NCBI GenBank assembly: GCA_946616295.1
Contig: CAMOIU010000004.1
Coordinates: 1 to 64,000, forward strand
Source: CAG-791 sp002392385
GTDB lineage: Bacteria > Bacillota > Clostridia > Lachnospirales > Lachnospiraceae
Length of the DNA stretch: 64,000 nt
Reading direction: 5' to 3'
Shown: in pieces, positions 57,428 to 64,000 of the stretch
Position numbering within the stretch: position 1 is the first letter of the stretch
Layout of the letters: every line of letters starts with the position of its first letter
Made by a program: the position numbers and the translations under genes
The notes under the pieces: generated by a model
Databases searched by the model: none
What the model was told of the DNA's origin: nothing
What the model saw: the letters and a program-made list of their open reading frames with translations, nothing else

Positions 57428-57730
57428 TTATCTCACATACTGGGCATCCACGTAGCCGTAGGTCCCGGCGTCGAGGGCCAGGAAATAGCCGCCCTCCCAG
57501 TAACGGTTGTGGACCCAGATGGCCTCGCCGTTGTAGAACTGATGGCCGGCGATCACGGCGCCGCCGGGCTGCATCTGCATGACCAGGCAGGTGCCTTCGG
57601 GCAGGTGGTCCACATAGTGCTTGTCAAAGTTGGCCGGATTGTGAATGTCATCCTTCTGGCGGGCACCCGCGTTACCGCCGGTCACCTTCTCCAGCTCCAG
57701 ATTGTCCACCTTTTTGATTCCGTCGCTCAT
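57428..57730 (-). CDS. Double-glycine-leader small protein with SH3-like C-terminus
   Basis: 100-aa protein. The N-terminus reads like a bacteriocin/Nif11-type leader: KKVDNLELEKVTGG, with GG at residues 18-19 and hydrophobic/acidic spacing typical of C39-cleaved leaders. The remainder (about 60-100) has aromatic strands and ends GTYGYVDAQYVR, the usual end of an SH3_3-type wall-binding domain; YNGEAIWVHNRYW precedes it. AAAGGAGATCAAA provides a strong ribosome site. It may be a secreted modified or wall-targeting peptide. No C39 peptidase-exporter gene is in the window: the ABC exporter at 19108-20895 lacks that domain. Confidence 0.75.
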   Translation of the reverse strand: MSDGIKKVDNLELEKVTGGNAGARQKDDIHNPANFDKHYVDHLPEGTCLVMQMQPGGAVIAGHQFYNGEAIWVHNRYWEGGYFLALDAGTYGYVDAQYVR

Positions 57731-57824
57731 TTTGATCTCCTTTCAGGGTGTCTTCGCGGGCCGGCCGGCTCTTGTCGCCGCTGCCTGCTTTTTTGGTGTA
57801 TGATATATTGAACTTGAAGCATGA

Positions 57825-57911
57825 AACCTGTTTGATGCAGCCGCTGCGCTGCCCCTGCCGGAGGATCTGAATCAGCAGATCCGCCGCCTGCTGGAGGCCT
57901 ACAGGCAATAG
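57825..57911 (+). pseudogene. 3' remnant of a plus-strand gene
   Basis: Open stretch with protein-like sequence and no start: it follows a stop, then reads NLFDAAAALPLPEDLNQQIR and RLLEAYRQ to a TAG at 57909-57911. A strong plus-strand terminator follows 13 bases later, as expected for a true gene end. The rest of the gene has been lost. Family not recognised. Confidence 0.35.
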
Positions 57912-57923
57912 AACTCGTGGGGA

Positions 57924-57971
57924 GGCCTGCGGCAGCAGGGCCCCCATGGCGGCCTGTGCCGCAGCCTTTTT
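57924..57971 (+). terminator. Intrinsic terminator of a lost plus-strand gene
   Basis: GGCCTGCGGCAGCAGGGCC and GGCCTGTGCCGCAGCC form a strong GC-rich hairpin followed by TTTTT. It lies between the gene remnant (57825-57911) and the convergent end of the DUF1349 gene. The U-run is on the plus strand only. Confidence 0.7.
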
Positions 57972-57981
57972 GACCCTATTC

Positions 57982-58584
57982 TCACTCCTCGTCCGGCTGC
58001 TGTCCGTCGTGGGCCTTCCAGGCGCACTCGGTGATCTTCATATCCGTGAAGACAGCGGTGAAGCTGGAGTCCTCGGGGCTGCAGGCGTAGATGCCGAACC
58101 GGATCTTGCCGCCGCCCTCCCACATGTGGCAGACCCGCATCTGGCTGAAATGCTCGCCGTCCCGGGAGCACTCGATGCAATAGTCGTCCTCACGGCGGCT
58201 GAAGCGGTACCACATGACCTTCACGTCCGCGGGAATGGCGGTCGTCGCCCAGTCCGAGTAGCCGTGGTTGGTCGCCACGCTCCCCAGGTGCTGGAACTGG
58301 TCATTCTCGTACTCCACGCTGCCCTTGAGCCAGTTATCGCTGTCCAGATACATCACGATCCCGCACTGGTCGAATCGATGGTGGCTGCCGGAGAAGTCTG
58401 TCCGCACGATGAAAGAGAAGAACTTGTCCTCGGTCTCCATCTGAAGGACCGGCGCGTTGTCATTGCGGAAGTGGTAATAGGTCCGCTGCCACAGGTCCGT
58501 GTGCGGATCCGTGGTGATCTCGATCCTTTCCTCCGTGATCAGGCTCTTCCCGGGTTCTCTTGTCCACTGCAGATTCTCTGTCAT
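57982..58584 (-). CDS. DUF1349 concanavalin-like domain protein
   Basis: 200-aa single-domain beta-sandwich protein of the DUF1349 family. Recognisable segments are TDPHTDLWQRTYYHFRNDNA (residues 25-44), FDQCGIVMYLDSDNWLKGSV (about 71-90) and KIRFGIYACSP (about 158). No signal peptide is seen, so it is likely cytosolic. Families of this fold bind carbohydrates, but no activity is assigned. It stands alone between gene remnants. The neighbouring remnants suggest a region in decay, yet this frame is intact. Confidence 0.88.
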   Translation of the reverse strand: MTENLQWTREPGKSLITEERIEITTDPHTDLWQRTYYHFRNDNAPVLQMETEDKFFSFIVRTDFSGSHHRFDQCGIVMYLDSDNWLKGSVEYENDQFQHLGSVATNHGYSDWATTAIPADVKVMWYRFSRREDDYCIECSRDGEHFSQMRVCHMWEGGGKIRFGIYACSPEDSSFTAVFTDMKITECAWKAHDGQQPDEE

Positions 58585-58603
58585 CTTTTTTCTCCCGTTT
58601 TTC

Positions 58604-58825
58604 TTACAAGTCTTTCGGATAAAATCTGTCCATTGTGCTGTGTACGACGGCCTCCGGTCTGGGGATCAGGCGGTAGCTGCCGCCCTCGCCGTCCGCGGAT
58701 TCGCTTCTGGCCAGGGCCAGGATGGCTGTGAACAGGAGGCCCAGGTTCTGTTCCCGGGTCCGGATGCGGTAGAAGCCGCGGAAGGGCACCAGATTGCCGA
58801 GCTTGCCGTGGGCCTCCCTCTTTAC
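58604..58825 (-). pseudogene. Truncated gene remnant of unknown family
   Basis: About 74 codons open to a TGA at 58826, without a convincing start. It reads REAHGKLGNLVPFRGFYRIR, TREQNLGLLFTAILALARSE and ends MDRFYPKDL. Codon use and amino-acid pattern look protein-like, so it is probably the 3' end of a lost gene; a GTG at 58789 could give a 61-aa protein but lacks a ribosome site. Family not recognised. Confidence 0.35.
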
Positions 58826-58837
58826 TCAGAATATGGA

Positions 58838-58879
58838 CAAAATGGTCCGCGGCGCTTCCCCCTGGAGCTCTCCGCGGAC
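58838..58879 (-). terminator. Intrinsic terminator after the carboxypeptidase gene
   Basis: On the minus strand GTCCGCGG and CCGCGGAC form a perfect eight-base-pair stem (58845-58879), followed by CATTTTG. It lies 24 bases after the carboxypeptidase stop. Confidence 0.7.
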
Positions 58880-58902
58880 AAGACAGGAATGCCTTCCGGG
58901 CA

Positions 58903-60024
58903 TCAGTAGCCGAAGGTGACGATCTCCCAGTCGCCTCCCTTGCTGCGGGCCAGCCACCACTGCCAGTTGGTGTACTCTGTGTCCGCCGCCCAGGAGCCTG
59001 CGGCCTCCACAGGGGAGTGGAAGTCGCTCAGGAACTCTATCACTTCCGTATAGTTCTTGTCCTCGCCCAGTTCGTTCATCCAGGCGAGGTTGTCCTCTGT
59101 GCAGGCGGCGTCTCCGGCATAGCTGAGGCTGTGCAGCTCGCAGCCCTCCCAGACGGCCATGCGGCATTTGATCTGGTCCATGGCCTCCTCCATGTCCTCC
59201 GTGGTGTAGAGGGAGGAATTCCCGTAGTCCACCGCCACCTCCGTCTCTCTGACAGCGCCCAGGTAGCCCTCCAGGGTGAGACCCCGTGCGGCGATCTCAG
59301 CCGCGGGACCTGTACCCACGTAACGAATGTGCCAGGGCTCGTAGCTGTAGCCGGTGATGTGCTCCCTGCCCTTCAGATAGCGCAGGATGAAACCATGGTC
59401 CGCCAGGCGGGCATGGATGGCCGACCAGATCTCGGGATACTCCATCATATCCTCGTTCTCATAGACATCCTGTCCGTCGATGTTGAGATAGAGATCCATG
59501 GCCAGACCGGTGTGGTGCTCGGAATAGCCGGGGACGGCAACGTACCTGGCCACATACTCCTCACCGTATTTCTCGGTGAATTCGTCCACGATCCGCTGCT
59601 GGTCGGCGACGCTGCGGCGGGCGGAATCCAGGTCCACATAGATGCCCTGGGCCTCCAGGTCCGCCTTCAGCTCCAGGTAGGCGTCGTAAGCCGTCCGCTC
59701 CACCTCCACGTCATCCCCCAGAGAATTGGTCATATGGACCGTCTCCAGGTCGTCCTCCCAGTTGTCCGGAAGGGCGTTAAGTCTGTTCACAAGGACCAGA
59801 TAGTCGATGGCAGACCCTGTCTGGTCCGCCGCGGTCTGTGTGTCCCCGCTTTCTGCTCCCTGTGTGCCGGTCCCCGCTCCTTCTGTCTCTGCCTCCGCGC
59901 TCTCCTGCTGCGCGCTCTCCGGCTGCGCAGCTGACGGCGAGGCGGTGCCCGCGCTGCCCCCGCATCCCGTCAGCAGAGACAATGTCAAGGCAAGCGCCAT
60001 ACTCATTGCCGCAAACTTTTTCAT
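58903..60024 (-). CDS. VanY-type D-Ala-D-Ala carboxypeptidase lipoprotein
   Basis: About 373-aa zinc peptidase (M15B). A signal peptide with lipobox LTGC (about residue 19) is followed by an Ala/Glu/Gln/Gly-rich linker (to about 60). The catalytic domain has SEHHTGLAMD (about 168-177, S-x-H-x-x-G-x-A-x-D zinc motif), and EPWHIRYVG (about 231-239) gives the second zinc His and catalytic Glu. It trims D-alanine from peptidoglycan precursors or pentapeptides. A C-terminal region of about 120 residues after the peptidase core is unassigned. The ATG at 60024 is chosen because it begins the signal peptide; longer readings have none. Confidence 0.92.
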   Translation of the reverse strand: MKKFAAMSMALALTLSLLTGCGGSAGTASPSAAQPESAQQESAEAETEGAGTGTQGAESGDTQTAADQTGSAIDYLVLVNRLNALPDNWEDDLETVHMTNSLGDDVEVERTAYDAYLELKADLEAQGIYVDLDSARRSVADQQRIVDEFTEKYGEEYVARYVAVPGYSEHHTGLAMDLYLNIDGQDVYENEDMMEYPEIWSAIHARLADHGFILRYLKGREHITGYSYEPWHIRYVGTGPAAEIAARGLTLEGYLGAVRETEVAVDYGNSSLYTTEDMEEAMDQIKCRMAVWEGCELHSLSYAGDAACTEDNLAWMNELGEDKNYTEVIEFLSDFHSPVEAAGSWAADTEYTNWQWWLARSKGGDWEIVTFGY

Positions 60025-60091
60025 ACCCACTACCCCATTACAGACCGGCCGTATCCCCCTCACGGCCGGTCCTGCCGGACGTCTGTCCGGA

Positions 60092-60862
60092 TCAGCGATT
60101 ATTGACTTCCGCGTACTGTTTGTCCGAAACGGGCTCCAGCCACTCACTGCTGCCGTTCTCACCGGGCACCTCGATGGAGAGGTGGGAGAACCAGCTGTCC
60201 GCCGCGGCGCCGTGCCAGTGCTTGACATCCACCGGGATGTGCACGCAGTCGCCGGGATACATCTCTACAGGCTCCTTGCCCCACTCCTGGTAGAAGCCGT
60301 GGCCGTCGACGCAGACGAGGATCTGCCCGCCGCCCTTGTCGGCATGATGGATATGCCAGAAATTGCGGCAGCCGGGCTCAAAGGTGACATTGAAGATGCC
60401 CACGCCCTGTGTGCAGATGGGCTGCAGGTAGCTGGTCCCCGTGAACCACTTGTTGAAATTGACGTTTTCCGGTCCCACAGGGAAGGTCGCCGACTTCTCA
60501 AAGGCCTCCTTGGTAACGGCCGGCTCCTCCTGGCCCCACACTTCCATGGCAAGCCGGAAGACTGCCCAGCCCTTGGGCCAGCCGGTGTACATGGCCACAT
60601 GGGTGATGATGGCCCCGATCTCCCTTTTGCTCACGCCGTTCTTCCTGGCGTTCTGCAGGTGGAACTGCAGGGAGCTGTCCGTGATGCCCGAAGCCATCAG
60701 GGATACCACTGTCAGGATGCACTTGGTCTTCGTGGAAAGTGCGTCCTCGTTCCAGACCTCTCCGAACAGCACATCGTCGTTGAGGTGCGCGAACATGGGA
60801 GAGATGTCACTGAGCTGTGCTCTTCCCGCTGTCTGTACGATCTTTTCGTTCTTCTTACCCAT
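60092..60862 (-). CDS. Carboxymuconolactone-decarboxylase/cupin fusion protein
   Basis: About 256-aa two-domain protein. An AhpD/CMD-like helical domain (about residues 20-105) has ITDSSLQFHLQNARKNGVSK and GWPKGWAVFRLA. A cupin (about 130-235) has metal-ligand motifs FWHIHHADKGGGQILV and PVDVKHWHGAAADSWFSHL. CMD-cupin fusions are common in anaerobes and are annotated as dehydrogenation or detoxification proteins without a firm substrate. No CxxC is evident in the CMD part, so AhpD-type disulfide chemistry is unlikely. GGAGGTAAGACA precedes the start. It follows the MBL gene in one operon. Confidence 0.9.
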   Translation of the reverse strand: MGKKNEKIVQTAGRAQLSDISPMFAHLNDDVLFGEVWNEDALSTKTKCILTVVSLMASGITDSSLQFHLQNARKNGVSKREIGAIITHVAMYTGWPKGWAVFRLAMEVWGQEEPAVTKEAFEKSATFPVGPENVNFNKWFTGTSYLQPICTQGVGIFNVTFEPGCRNFWHIHHADKGGGQILVCVDGHGFYQEWGKEPVEMYPGDCVHIPVDVKHWHGAAADSWFSHLSIEVPGENGSSEWLEPVSDKQYAEVNNR

Positions 60863-60906
60863 TGTCTTACCTCCGTGTGGGTCGTTGCCTGTGATGCTGT
60901 ATGTTT

Positions 60907-61611
60907 TCAATGGAAAATGGCTACATCTTCAAACCAGTAGGCTCTCTCCAGCGTGCCGTTGGAATTGAGGCAGGTCCCGGCCTTGATAGAGCCGTCCAGA
61001 ATGCCCTCGCAGCAGTGGATCATCTTGTCCAGATAGGCCTTCTCCACGTCCAGCTCGCCGTGGCAGGGGCAGATCCTGTCATACTTGTCCCCCAGATCCT
61101 TCATCTTGTGCAGGGCCGCCAGATAATTCTCCACGCTCTGCCCCGGGAACTGCATGTAGACGGGGAAATGTTTGGCCACGGAATCCGCGCTGAAGAGGAT
61201 CCTGTCCTTCTCGTCCAGAAGGGCGATGCTGCCGGGCGTGTGCCCCGGAATATCCAGCACCTTCAGACAGACGCTGCCGGCGCGGATCAGGTCGCCTTCC
61301 CTGACCGTCTGGATATCCGCGTCCGCCGGACAGGCATCGCGGATGAATTCCACTTCCTTCTCCCCCATCAGGAAATGAGAGAACTGCCTGTTGCCGGTCG
61401 TGTGGTCCCCGTGAAAATGCGTATTGACGACGGTGATCTTACCGCTGCGGGCTCCCTCCGCCAGAGATTTGACCAGCCCGAGCAGGTCCCCGGAGCCAAA
61501 ACCGGTGTCAATCAGGACCGCTTCCGTCCCGCCGTCGAGCAGGTACATGCGGACCGTACCGTCCTCAATGGTCCAGATGCCGTCTGTGATGGGAATTACG
61601 TTATAACTCAT
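60907..61611 (-). CDS. MBL-fold metallo-hydrolase
   Basis: 234-aa metallo-beta-lactamase-fold enzyme. Zinc ligands are the THFHGDHTTG motif (about residues 62-71, H-x-H-x-D-H), a His in IPGHTPGSIALL (about 132), an Asp in ILFSADSVAKHF (about 151) and a final His in CPCHGELD (about 187). Length and compact form suggest a glyoxalase-II/hydroxyacyl-glutathione-like or quorum-lactone-type hydrolase; the substrate cannot be read. GAGGCAAGCGG precedes the start. It is likely co-transcribed with the CMD/cupin gene. Confidence 0.92.
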   Translation of the reverse strand: MSYNVIPITDGIWTIEDGTVRMYLLDGGTEAVLIDTGFGSGDLLGLVKSLAEGARSGKITVVNTHFHGDHTTGNRQFSHFLMGEKEVEFIRDACPADADIQTVREGDLIRAGSVCLKVLDIPGHTPGSIALLDEKDRILFSADSVAKHFPVYMQFPGQSVENYLAALHKMKDLGDKYDRICPCHGELDVEKAYLDKMIHCCEGILDGSIKAGTCLNSNGTLERAYWFEDVAIFH

Positions 61612-61718
61612 CCGCTTGCCTCCTTTCTGTCTGCAGACTCATATGAATAATATACACCCGACGGGACTTGTCTGCATCAGTGAAATGCCTCCGGGGCCCG
61701 CCGCTGAAAGAACTCCCC

Positions 61719-62357
61719 TTACTTCCCGGCAAGCGCCGCTCCCAGCTCAAATGCCTTCTGACATTCCTGCGGGAAGATCTCCTCGTGCCTCTTCTTCTTG
61801 GCCTCCGGGTCGAACATCGACCACGGCCAGTCTGTCCTGCTGTAGTCCTTCAGCTGCAGTGTGTTGCCGCTGATGAACAGCTCCGTCGGCCCCACGAAAC
61901 GGCTGAGCGTCTGCTGATAGTTCTGCATCATCTGCAGGTACATGGTATCCGGCGCGTTGCTCGTCATCATAAGCAGCACCGGGACCGGACGCTCATTGCA
62001 GCAGGGCGTCTCCAGATTATACGTCAGATACTGGAAGATCAGACGCTCATACAGCGCCCGGAAGGAAGCCGTCAGCTCTCCCAGATAATTGGGCGATCCG
62101 ATGATCAGACCGTCCGACTCTCTGATCGCGTCCAGCACCGGCGTGAGCCCGTCCTTACAGATACAGTGCCCCTTGAACTTCTCCTTCTTACATCCGAAGC
62201 AGGAGATACATCCTGTGTACCTCTCCAGGCGGAACAGGTCAAACTTCTGCACCGCTGCGCCCTCTGACTCCGCTCCCCTTATGGCTTCATTGATCAGTGT
62301 GTCCGTGTTCCATCCCTTCCTGGGACCGGCGTTGACCGCGACGATCTTCCTGCTCAT
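61719..62357 (-). CDS. Flavodoxin-fold iron-sulfur flavoprotein/NAD(P)H reductase
   Basis: 212-aa FMN-binding protein of the NADPH-dependent FMN reductase/Isf group. FMN phosphate loop: VNAGPRKGWNTDTL (residues 8-21). A compact cysteine cluster CISCFGCKKE plus CIC (about 50-68) is the Isf-type 4Fe-4S site. GSPNYLGELTASFRALYERL (about 88-107) binds the flavin ring. It passes electrons in anaerobic metabolism or oxidative defence. It has its own promoter and a GGAGAACCAG ribosome site, and is followed after 107 bases by the MBL operon on the same strand. Confidence 0.9.
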   Translation of the reverse strand: MSRKIVAVNAGPRKGWNTDTLINEAIRGAESEGAAVQKFDLFRLERYTGCISCFGCKKEKFKGHCICKDGLTPVLDAIRESDGLIIGSPNYLGELTASFRALYERLIFQYLTYNLETPCCNERPVPVLLMMTSNAPDTMYLQMMQNYQQTLSRFVGPTELFISGNTLQLKDYSRTDWPWSMFDPEAKKKRHEEIFPQECQKAFELGAALAGK

Positions 62358-62397
62358 GGTCTGGTTCTCCTTTCACGTGTCCGCAGCTAACATATTT

Positions 62398-62425
62398 ATT
62401 ATAACATGCCGTCTTGTTCTGTCAC
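62398..62425 (-). promoter_or_regulatory. Promoter of the flavoprotein gene, extended -10
   Basis: Minus-strand GTGACA (62420-62425), 16-base spacer, TATAAT (62398-62403) preceded by TGT, an extended -10. The start codon is about 40 bases downstream. Confidence 0.65.
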
Positions 62426-62442
62426 ATGCGGGCAGGCCGATG

Positions 62443-62686
62443 CCGGAACGTTATATCCGCCGTGATTTTTCCATTATTTCACAGTGAAAATAACGACTCT
62501 TAGCCGGAACGTTATTTCCGCTGTGATTTTTCCATTATTTCACAATGAAAATAACGACTCCTGACCGGAACGCTATTTCTTCTGTGATTTTTGGCATACT
62601 TCACGGAAGAAATAACGATGCTCAGCCGGAACGTTATATCCGCCGTGTTTTTTCCATTATTTCACAGTGAAAATAACGTCTGCCGC
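62443..62686. repeat. Four-copy 61-bp palindromic tandem array
   Basis: This fills most of the 420-base gap between divergent genes. Units begin at 62443, 62504, 62565 and 62626, exactly 61 bases apart. Each has 17-base arms of the form CGTTATTTCCGCTGTGA and TCACAGTGAAAATAACG around a 13-base loop (TTTTTCCATTATT-like), plus a CCGGAA edge. Unit 3 has changed arms (CTTCTG and CGGAAG) that still pair, so the fold seems maintained. Not a coding region; no terminator-type U-run. Confidence 0.9.
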
Positions 62687-62735
62687 CGGAGCCATCTCCG
62701 GCGGTTATTGCTTTCGATATATGCTTCCTGTGTAG

Positions 62736-62741
62736 TATAAT
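62736..62741 (+). promoter_or_regulatory. Probable -10 element of the DUF554 gene
   Basis: Consensus TATAAT 37 bases before the start codon; no good -35 at 16-18 bases, so it is a weak or activator-dependent promoter candidate. Confidence 0.4.
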
Positions 62742-62777
62742 GTACTGCGCAAGTTTACGATGTGGAGGTAAGTCATC

Positions 62778-63494
62778 ATGGGTGCATTGATCAATGCAGC
62801 TGCCATCGTCGCCGGCGGTGTCATCGGGCATCTGGCGGGGCGGTGGTTCCGGGAGGAGCAGCAGGAAGCGCTGACCAGGGTCTGCGGTGTCAGTGTCCTG
62901 TTTATTGCCATTGCCGGAGCCATGGAGGGCATGCTGCAGATCGACGGCGGGCGAGTGACCAGCGGGCGGTCCATGCTGGTGGTCCTGTGTCTGGCCATTG
63001 GGGCCCTGATAGGCGAGCTGATCGGGATAGAAGAATTTTTCGTACGGTTCGGAGAATGGCTGAAGGTGCGGACGGGCAACAGCGGGGACGCGTCCTTCGT
63101 GGGCGCTTTTGTGACAGCGACGCTGACGGTCTGTATCGGCGCCATGGCGATCGTGGGATCGATCCAGGACGGTGTGACAGGCGATTATTCCACCCTGGCG
63201 GTCAAGTCTGTGCTGGATCTGATCATTGTGGCGGTAATGACGTCGACGCTGGGCAAGGGAAGTGCCTATTCCGCGATCCCGGTGCTGATCTTCGAGGGGG
63301 CGATCACCCTGCTGGCGCATCTGATCGCGCCGGTCATGACGGAGATGGCTATCAGCTATCTGTCCCTCATCGGGTCTGTCCTGATCTTCTGTGTGGGACT
63401 GAATCTTGTCTTCAATGCCCGGCTCCGGGTCGCCAATATGCTGCCCGCCGTGGTCCTGGCCGTGGCGGCGGCCTACCTGCCCTGGGGATTCTGA
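62778..63494 (+). CDS. DUF554 (YqgA-like) membrane protein
   Basis: 238-aa membrane protein with about six to seven helices, the DUF554 family. Family features: MGALINAAAIVAGGVIGHLA at the start, GALIGELIGIEE (about residues 75-86), FVTATLTVCIGAMAIVGSIQ (about 112-131) and a final GLNLVFNARLRVANMLPA. The Glu/Gly-rich helices suggest a transporter, but no substrate is known. GTGGAGGTAAGTC provides the ribosome site. It lies right after the 61-bp array and is the first intact plus-strand gene of the right end. Confidence 0.93.
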   Translation: MGALINAAAIVAGGVIGHLAGRWFREEQQEALTRVCGVSVLFIAIAGAMEGMLQIDGGRVTSGRSMLVVLCLAIGALIGELIGIEEFFVRFGEWLKVRTGNSGDASFVGAFVTATLTVCIGAMAIVGSIQDGVTGDYSTLAVKSVLDLIIVAVMTSTLGKGSAYSAIPVLIFEGAITLLAHLIAPVMTEMAISYLSLIGSVLIFCVGLNLVFNARLRVANMLPAVVLAVAAAYLPWGF

Positions 63495-63621
63495 TCCCGC
63501 TGAACGGAGACTGACCCGGCCGGGGAAGGCTGTTCCCGACATACAGAGATCCGGCCGCGCGGCGCGCTGCCGGATACAGGTCCCGCCCCCAACTGACGAA
63601 ATATAAAACAGGAGACTTTCT

Positions 63622-64000
63622 ATGAAAACCAGTACGCAGCGCGCGGCAGCGCTGTTCAGATTCGACACAAGATTTGTGAAGCCCAAGCTGTATCATCTGG
63701 CGGTCCTGGGCGCCGTGACGGCGGGACTGCTGGCGTGGATCCTGTCGGAGGAGAGTCCGGGCAGGCTTCTGGCGGCCAATGTGCTGCTGGCGGTATTCTG
63801 CGCGGTTACGATCGTGTGTCTGGCGGACGCCTGGATCAAGCAGCTGGAGTACAATCCCTATTCCTATAACACCATTATCTATTCCGGTTTTGCCCTGTTC
63901 GATCTGTTCCTGCTGGCCACGCATACGCGGGCGGCCATCCGGTGCGCCGCGGTCCCGGAGTCCTTCACCCGGGAGGCGGTGGTGCTGACGCTCCTGAATT
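63622..64000 (+). CDS. Partial membrane protein gene cut by the window end
   Basis: Open frame from an ATG with AGGAGACTTTCT upstream to the window edge, 126 codons so far, no stop. It starts MKTSTQRAAALFRFDTRFVK, then shows at least three hydrophobic helices (LAVLGAVTAGLLAWIL, LLAANVLLAVFCAVTIVCLA and IIYSGFALFDLFLLATH). Codon use matches the preceding DUF554 gene, which ends 127 bases upstream. Family not recognised; the C-terminal part is outside the window. Confidence 0.7.
   Translation, partial: MKTSTQRAAALFRFDTRFVKPKLYHLAVLGAVTAGLLAWILSEESPGRLLAANVLLAVFCAVTIVCLADAWIKQLEYNPYSYNTIIYSGFALFDLFLLATHTRAAIRCAAVPESFTREAVVLTLLN

Noticed and set aside
57672..57947. 91-aa open frame upstream of the GG-leader gene
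   Set aside because: It overlaps the leader gene start, lacks a ribosome site, and runs across the plus-strand remnant and terminator.
60025..60228. 68-residue extension before the carboxypeptidase signal peptide
   Set aside because: It precedes a standard Met-Lys-Lys signal peptide and overlaps the end of the CMD/cupin gene; no ribosome site supports it.
1..64000. tRNA, rRNA or riboswitch genes
   Set aside because: No cloverleaf with conserved TTCGA-type arms, no rRNA-like sequence and no riboswitch consensus was recognised by eye; a covariance-model scan would be the decisive test.

Overview
The window looks like a chromosomal segment of a Gram-positive Clostridia-type Bacillota, most likely Lachnospiraceae. 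This is inferred from strong AGGAGG-type ribosome sites, lipoproteins with Gram-positive lipoboxes, a two-protein style capsule kinase/PHP-phosphatase system, and families such as YfhO, GtrA, DUF6273 and DUF554. Most DNA is moderately GC-rich, with visibly AT-richer islands inside the polysaccharide locus (about 2.5-6 kb, 12.4-14 kb) and around 21-23 kb. No rRNA or tRNA gene was recognised.

Region A (31.8 kb down to 0.1 kb, all on the minus strand) is a large capsule/exopolysaccharide locus. In transcription order it has a GT4 glycosyltransferase, a GT4-nucleotidyltransferase fusion, a PqqD-like protein, a 1714-aa secreted InlB-repeat protein, a 106-aa candidate peptide, an HprK-like kinase, a second PqqD-like protein, a small acidic lipoprotein, an ABC exporter and a membrane-anchored DUF5011-type protein. 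Two tandem Wzz/BY-kinases follow, then an O-antigen-ligase/polymerase-like protein, a GT-C-like membrane protein, a GT2, a PglD/NeuD-type acetyltransferase, a DUF6625-like protein, two GT4 enzymes, a Wzx flippase, a WecF-like transferase, an ATP-grasp enzyme, a sugar epimerase, a DegT aminotransferase, a VanZ-like protein and the CpsB phosphatase. The first half mixes RiPP-type handling genes (RRE/PqqD, HprK-like peptide kinase, PF14907-type nucleotidyltransferase, exporter) with capsule genes. It is the best candidate here for an undescribed system.

Region B (32-52.7 kb, minus strand) holds mfd and many cell-envelope genes: a membrane GDPD, an acyltransferase, a small lipoprotein, a transglutaminase-like protein with wall-binding repeats, a Ser/Thr kinase with a DUF6273 sensor, an SGNH/MBOAT O-acylation pair, a GT2/GtrA/YfhO trio resembling lipoteichoic-acid glycosylation, and a two-component system whose kinase has no membrane sensor. 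The response-regulator tail is tandemly repeated there.

Region C (52.7-57.4 kb) is bracketed by two arrays of one 53-bp degenerate repeat family. It contains an orphan PD-(D/E)XK-like nuclease, a propeller/DUF3089 secreted protein and a DUF1508 protein. Region D (57.4-64 kb) has a double-glycine-leader SH3-like small protein, gene remnants, a DUF1349 protein, a VanY-type carboxypeptidase, a CMD/cupin and metallo-hydrolase pair, a flavodoxin-type reductase, a four-copy 61-bp palindromic array and a DUF554 protein. A membrane protein gene is cut by the window end.
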